DNA of 64,000 nucleotides, taken from assembly GCF_041435115.1 (NCBI RefSeq), contig NZ_CP108046.1:8246001-8310000 (forward strand), in the 5' to 3' direction. The DNA comes from Streptomyces sp. NBC_00289 (GTDB lineage Bacteria; Actinomycetota; Actinomycetes; Streptomycetales; Streptomycetaceae). Below the pieces are notes generated by a model. It searched no databases and was not told the origin of the DNA. It was given only the letters and a program-made list of their open reading frames with translations. This document shows, in pieces, positions 60,370 to 64,000 of this stretch; position 1 is the first letter of the stretch; every line of letters starts with the position of its first letter. The position numbers were made by a program, and so were the translations under genes.

Positions 60370-61938
60370 TCAGTCGTTCGCCGGGGCGCCCAGGGGGGTG
60401 GACGGCGCGGCCGGGTCCTCCAGCCGGTGCTCGGCGAGTACGCCGGTCCGGTGCCGCTGGACGAACCAGTAGTAGGCGAAGCCGCCGCCGGCGATCACCG
60501 CGACGAACAGGACCGCGCCCCACTTCAGGTACCAGTGGAAGGGGGCGGCCGCGTTGTAGACCTCGGCCCGCGGCCAGATCAGGTTGAGCGTCATGGCCGC
60601 GCCCCACACCACGGCGATGATGTTGACGAGCAGTCCCCAGCGGCCCAGCGAGAACTTGCCGTCGCCCGCGGGCTGCCACCTGCCGCGCAGCCGGGCCACC
60701 AGCATGGGTCCGGTGACGCCGAGGTAGGCGAGGTAGATCATGATGATGCCGATGCTGGTGACGACGGTGAAGATCTGCGGCTGGCGGATGTTGACGACGA
60801 GGATCGCCACGGCGAGGACACCGATGACCACAGCGGGCAGCACCGGGGTCTTGAAGCGCGGGCTGACCTTCGCCACCAGCGAGGACGCCGGCAGGTTGTT
60901 GTCGCGGGCCATCGCGAAGGCGAGCCGGATCGCCGCCGTGTGCACGGCCAGCGCGCAGACGGTGACCGCGATCAGTACGCACCACAGCATCGCCTTGCCG
61001 GCCGTCGGGCCGAGGACGTCGAGCACGATGTACTGCAGACCGTCCGTGGACAGCTTCTCGCCCTTCAGGTTCGAGACGCTCATCAGCGCGAACAGCAGCA
61101 CGAGCCCGCCGAGGACGAACGAGGCGACGATGGCGCGGATGATCGCGCGCGGTGCGTTGCGGGACGGGTTCAGGGACTCCTCGCCCAGCGAGGCGGCCGT
61201 GTCGAAGCCGTACATGACGTAGGCCGAGGCCAGTGAGGCCACCATGAACGCACCCAGATAGCCGGCGGAGTGGCCGGCTCCGGTGCCCTGCGTCTCGGTG
61301 ACCACCTGCGGTCCCCGCGTGATGTGGACGGCGAACAGCACGATGAGGACGACGGTGGCGACCAGCTCGATGAGCACGCCCGCACTGTTGATGGTGGCCA
61401 TCAGCTTGACGCCGAAGGCGTTCACCAGGGTCGTGAACAGGATCAGCACCGTCGCGAGCACGACCGCGTTCGTCGCCACGTCGTACTTGCCGGTGCCGTC
61501 CCCGACGAACTGGAAGACGGACGAGATCTGCGGAAGCGTCAGCTGGTAGGCGAGGGCGACGGCCGAGATCGACACGATGGACGCGATCAGCATCATCCAG
61601 CCGGCGAGCCAGCCGAGATGCGGATTGCCTATGCGCTTCGACCAGTTGTACACCGACCCCGCCACGGGATAGCGGGCGGCCAGCTCGGCGAAGCACAGGG
61701 CGACCATGAACTGGCCGACGAAGACCATCGGCCACGACCACCAGTAGGCGGGGCCGCCGCTGCCGTAGCCGAAGTAGAAGAGCTGGAAGGTGCCGGTGAG
61801 GATGGAGATGTAGCTGATGCCGGCGGCGAAGGTGTGGAAGTTGCCGAGGGTTCGCTTGAGTTCGGGTCTGTAGCCGAACTCGGCGAGTTCGGCGTCGTCG
61901 TGGCCGTGCTCGGACGGTGGTTGCTCGGTGGTCGTCAT
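60370..61938 (-). CDS. APC-family amine/amino-acid permease
   Basis: The 522-residue APC transporter has 12 segments. It begins after the polar tail with YRPELKRTLGNFHTFAAGISYISILTGTFQLFYFGYGSGGPAYWW (segment 1 with GISYISI as substrate loop), continues AELAARYPVAGSVYNWSKRIG, and ends with paired Trp-rich segments. ATG 61938. Members of this BAT/GabP-like branch move choline, GABA or other amines. Its place between choline-type genes suggests choline or a betaine precursor. Confidence 0.88.
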   Translation of the reverse strand: MTTTEQPPSEHGHDDAELAEFGYRPELKRTLGNFHTFAAGISYISILTGTFQLFYFGYGSGGPAYWWSWPMVFVGQFMVALCFAELAARYPVAGSVYNWSKRIGNPHLGWLAGWMMLIASIVSISAVALAYQLTLPQISSVFQFVGDGTGKYDVATNAVVLATVLILFTTLVNAFGVKLMATINSAGVLIELVATVVLIVLFAVHITRGPQVVTETQGTGAGHSAGYLGAFMVASLASAYVMYGFDTAASLGEESLNPSRNAPRAIIRAIVASFVLGGLVLLFALMSVSNLKGEKLSTDGLQYIVLDVLGPTAGKAMLWCVLIAVTVCALAVHTAAIRLAFAMARDNNLPASSLVAKVSPRFKTPVLPAVVIGVLAVAILVVNIRQPQIFTVVTSIGIIMIYLAYLGVTGPMLVARLRGRWQPAGDGKFSLGRWGLLVNIIAVVWGAAMTLNLIWPRAEVYNAAAPFHWYLKWGAVLFVAVIAGGGFAYYWFVQRHRTGVLAEHRLEDPAAPSTPLGAPAND

Positions 61939-62055
61939 GAGCGGACTCCTGGTGGGCCTGGAGGAGGGGATGGAGCGGCTCGGCGCGGGTGCCTGGACCG
62001 GTGAGGGGGTGGTTGTCCGTGGGGGGCAGGTACGGGTCGGTACGGGTTGTACCGG
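61939..62055. other. 117-bp gap with short GTACGGGT repeats
   Basis: GGTACGGGTCGGTACGGGTTGTACC (62027-62053 region) holds two near copies of GGTACGGGT and a short inverted repeat. It lies between the permease start and the dehydrogenase stop. A promoter for the permease on the minus strand may be here, but I see no clear -10 and -35. Confidence 0.35.
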
Positions 62056-63522
62056 TCAGGCGAACCATTTCTGGGGCGCGGGAGCCGTGTTGCGCCAGAT
62101 GTGCTTCGTCTCGCGGTACTCGGCGAGCCCCGAGGGTCCCAGTTCGCGCCCGAAGCCGGACTGTTTGAAACCGCCCCACTCCGCCTGCGGCACATAGGGG
62201 TGGTAGTCGTTGATCCAGACCGTGCCCAGCCGCAGCCGTGCCGCGAGCCGGGCCGCCTTGGCCTCGTCGCTCGTCCACACGGCGCCGGCGAGCCCGTAGA
62301 TCGTGTCGTTGGCCAGGCGCACCGCCTCGTCCTCGGTCGTGAAGCGTTCCACGGTCAGCACCGGCCCGAAGGACTCCTCCTGGACCACCGCCATCCCCGC
62401 GGCGCACTCGTCCAGCACGGTGGGCGGATAGTAGAAGCCCTCGTCGAGGCCCGGCCCGGACGGACGCGCGCCGCCGCAGCGCAGCACCGCACCCTCCTCC
62501 AGCCCCTTGGCGACATAGGCCTCGACCTTCTCCCGGTGCGCCGCCGAGATCAGTGGCCCGGTCTGCGCCCGTTCGTCGAACGGGCCCCCGAGCCGGATCG
62601 CCGAGGCCCGCCGTACGACCTCGTCGACGAACCGGTCGTGCAGCGAGTCCTCCACCAGCAGGCGCGCTCCCGCGGAGCAGACCTGACCGGAGTGCAGGAA
62701 CACGGCCGTCAGCGCCATGTCGACGGCCGTCTCGAAGTCGGCGTCGGCGAAGACGATGTTGGGGTTCTTGCCGCCGAGTTCGAGCGCGACCTTCTTCACC
62801 GTCCCGGACGCGGCCGCCATCAGGCGGCGGCCGGTCTGCAGGCCGCCGGTGAAGGAGACCAGGTCCACGTCCGGGTGGTCGCCGAGCGGCGCGCCCGCCT
62901 CCGGACCGGCGCCGAGGACCAGGTTCCCGGCCCCCGGCGGCAGCCCGGCCTCCGCCAGCAGCCGCAGCAGGTGGATCGCGGTGTGCGGGCTCAGCTCGCT
63001 GGGCTTGAGCACGAAGGTGTTGCCGGCCGCCAGGGCCGGTGCGACCTTCCAGGCGGTCTGCAGCAGCGGGTAGTTCCAGGGGGTGATGAGCGCGCAGACG
63101 CCGACCGGTTCGTACACGACCCGGCTGTCCACGCCCGCGGTCCCCGTGTCGACGACCCGTCCGGTCTCGCTCGCGACCAGCCGCCCGAAGTAGCGGAAGC
63201 AGTTCGCGATGTCGTCGATGTCGTACTCGCTCTCGACGAGCCGCTTGCCGGTGTCCAGGGACTCGGCCCGGGCGAGCGCGTCCTTGTCGCGTACGAGCAG
63301 GTCGGCGACCCGCAGCAGCAGGTCGCCGCGTTCGTTGGGGGAGGTGCGCGGCCAGGGGCCCTCGTTGAAGGCGCGGCGGGCGGCGGCGATCGCCTCCACG
63401 GTGTCCTTGCCGCCCGCCTCGTCCACGACACCGACCAGGGAGCCGTCGGCCGGACAGCGGATCTCGCGGGTGCGTTCGTCGACCGCCCCCCGCCACTCGC
63501 CGTCAATGAACAGATCCGGCAT
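62056..63522 (-). CDS. betB: Betaine-aldehyde dehydrogenase-type aldehyde dehydrogenase
   Basis: The 488-residue NAD(P) enzyme has the motifs VVDTGTAGVDSRVVYEPVGVCALITPWNYPLLQTAWKVAPALAAGNTFVLKPSELSPHTAIHLLRL, VSFTGGLQTGRRLMAAASGTVKKVALELGGKNPNIVFADADFE (catalytic Glu in ELGGKNP) and HSGQVCSAGARLLVE (active Cys). The late FGPVLTVERFTTEDEAVRLANDTIYGLAGAVWTSD is usual. ATG 63522 overlaps the Rieske gene end by 20 bp. With the GMC enzyme it should turn choline into glycine betaine. Confidence 0.92.
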   Translation of the reverse strand: MPDLFIDGEWRGAVDERTREIRCPADGSLVGVVDEAGGKDTVEAIAAARRAFNEGPWPRTSPNERGDLLLRVADLLVRDKDALARAESLDTGKRLVESEYDIDDIANCFRYFGRLVASETGRVVDTGTAGVDSRVVYEPVGVCALITPWNYPLLQTAWKVAPALAAGNTFVLKPSELSPHTAIHLLRLLAEAGLPPGAGNLVLGAGPEAGAPLGDHPDVDLVSFTGGLQTGRRLMAAASGTVKKVALELGGKNPNIVFADADFETAVDMALTAVFLHSGQVCSAGARLLVEDSLHDRFVDEVVRRASAIRLGGPFDERAQTGPLISAAHREKVEAYVAKGLEEGAVLRCGGARPSGPGLDEGFYYPPTVLDECAAGMAVVQEESFGPVLTVERFTTEDEAVRLANDTIYGLAGAVWTSDEAKAARLAARLRLGTVWINDYHPYVPQAEWGGFKQSGFGRELGPSGLAEYRETKHIWRNTAPAPQKWFA

Positions 63523-64000
63523 GACCGCCTCCCAGCTTTCCGAGGACCCACTCGTGGAAGATCCCTATGTGGTGCTCGTTGGGCACCAGCACACCACCGT
63601 TGCGGTACGCCCGCGACGTCATGGCGGGCTGCGTTCGTTCACAGGCCTCGAAGTCCTGCTCGTTCACCCGGTGGAACAGTTCCACCGACTTCGACACGTC
63701 GGCCCCCGACTCGACGACCTCCGGCGCGTACAGCCAGTCGCACTCCACCACGGTGCGGTCCTCGGCCATCGGGAACATGCGGTGCAGTATCACGTGGTCC
63801 GGTACGAGGTTGACGAACACCGTCGGCTTCACCGTGATCGCGTAGTAGCGGCGGTCCTGGTCGGCGGAGAGGGCGGGCAGCGTGGCGAAGCCCTCGCTGC
63901 CGTCGACGGTGAACCCCCTGACCTCCTCGCCGAACTCGGCGCCGTGGCCCACGTAGTACTGGGCCGCGTAGCCGTCCGCGAACTCGGGTAGGACGTCGGT
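63503..64000 (-). CDS. Rieske-type oxygenase, C-terminal part (GbcA/choline monooxygenase-like), cut by window edge
   Basis: The last ~165 residues are in the window. The reading frame runs through the right edge (TDVLPEFADGYAAQYYVGHGAEFG...). They show the catalytic domain end of an aromatic-ring-hydroxylating-type oxygenase: KPTVFVNLVPDHVILHRMFPMAEDRTVVECDWLYAPE, SVELFHRVNEQDFEACERTQPAMTSRAYRNGGVLVPNEHHIGIFHEWV. The last stretch is like glycine-betaine oxygenase GbcA and the choline monooxygenases. The Rieske domain is outside. With the other genes it suggests demethylation of glycine betaine or an alternative choline oxidation step. Confidence 0.85.
   Translation of the reverse strand, partial: TDVLPEFADGYAAQYYVGHGAEFGEEVRGFTVDGSEGFATLPALSADQDRRYYAITVKPTVFVNLVPDHVILHRMFPMAEDRTVVECDWLYAPEVVESGADVSKSVELFHRVNEQDFEACERTQPAMTSRAYRNGGVLVPNEHHIGIFHEWVLGKLGGGHAGSVH

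Noticed and set aside
59924..63496. 1190-codon minus-strand frame across the choline genes
   Set aside because: It lies in another frame over three genes with clear family motifs. Long open shadow frames are common in 72% GC DNA.

Overview
The window is a high-GC actinomycete chromosome segment, almost certainly Streptomyces. The codon bias, frequent GTG starts, 4-nt overlaps, RbpA, Ppm1-type mannosyl transferase, a secreted GH18 chitinase and the paired YczR/YczE-type genes all fit. From memory, the gene order from the rib operon to rbpA matches the SCO1420-SCO1443 part of S. coelicolor, read in reverse. No rRNA, tRNA or CRISPR was found.

Region 1 (1-4.85 kb) is a mobile remnant. An IS5-family element runs off the left edge and ends near base 683 inside a phage tape-measure gene, of which only the lytic C-terminal half remains. 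Behind it are small phage or island genes, a DUF6879 plus XRE/DUF5753 pair, a promoter with three 10-bp repeats, and a strong terminator. The right boundary appears to cut a chromosomal DUF5995 gene after codon 109.

Region 2 (4.9-36.4 kb) is core chromosome. It holds a GH6 hydrolase, an NCS2 permease, a thioesterase, an MFS/ROK pair with an operator, an FMN-riboswitch rib operon (ribE-ribM-ribBA-ribH) leading into hisE-hisG, and two CNNM/CorC transporters. Then come an EccA-like AAA ATPase, a C39-like peptidase, a TetR regulator, a chitinase, an acyl-CoA dehydrogenase, an Lrp regulator, an amidohydrolase, ppm1, fxsA and rbpA with a sigma-R promoter. An MFS protein, a GDPD and YczE follow.

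Region 3 (36.4-51.4 kb) holds the MocR regulator, a membrane ATPase with an atypical P-loop, ankyrin and HEAT proteins, two glycosyltransferases with an SGNH hydrolase, and a 5-oxoproline operon (MHS transporter, DUF1445, pxpA, pxpB, pxpC) with a divergent GntR regulator and a perfect palindrome.

Region 4 (51.4-58.8 kb) is the most interesting part. It is a three-gene module encoding a kleisin-like protein, a winged-helix MksE-like protein and a 1564-residue SMC/MukB-like ATPase. It resembles MksBEF or Wadjet JetABC, but no nuclease subunit (JetD/MksG) is next to it, and the Walker B aspartate is followed by Asn instead of Glu. Region 5 (58.8-64 kb) is a choline/glycine-betaine gene set on the minus strand: GMC oxidoreductase, APC permease, betaine-aldehyde dehydrogenase and a Rieske oxygenase cut by the right edge.

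A pattern across genes stands out. Several genes (pxpC, the MocR gene, the kleisin-like gene and, more weakly, fxsA) are followed by tandem repeats whose units are multiples of three (147, 72, 45 and 27 bp). In the first three the unit carries the in-frame TGA stop, so the terminal codons have been copied downstream in frame.
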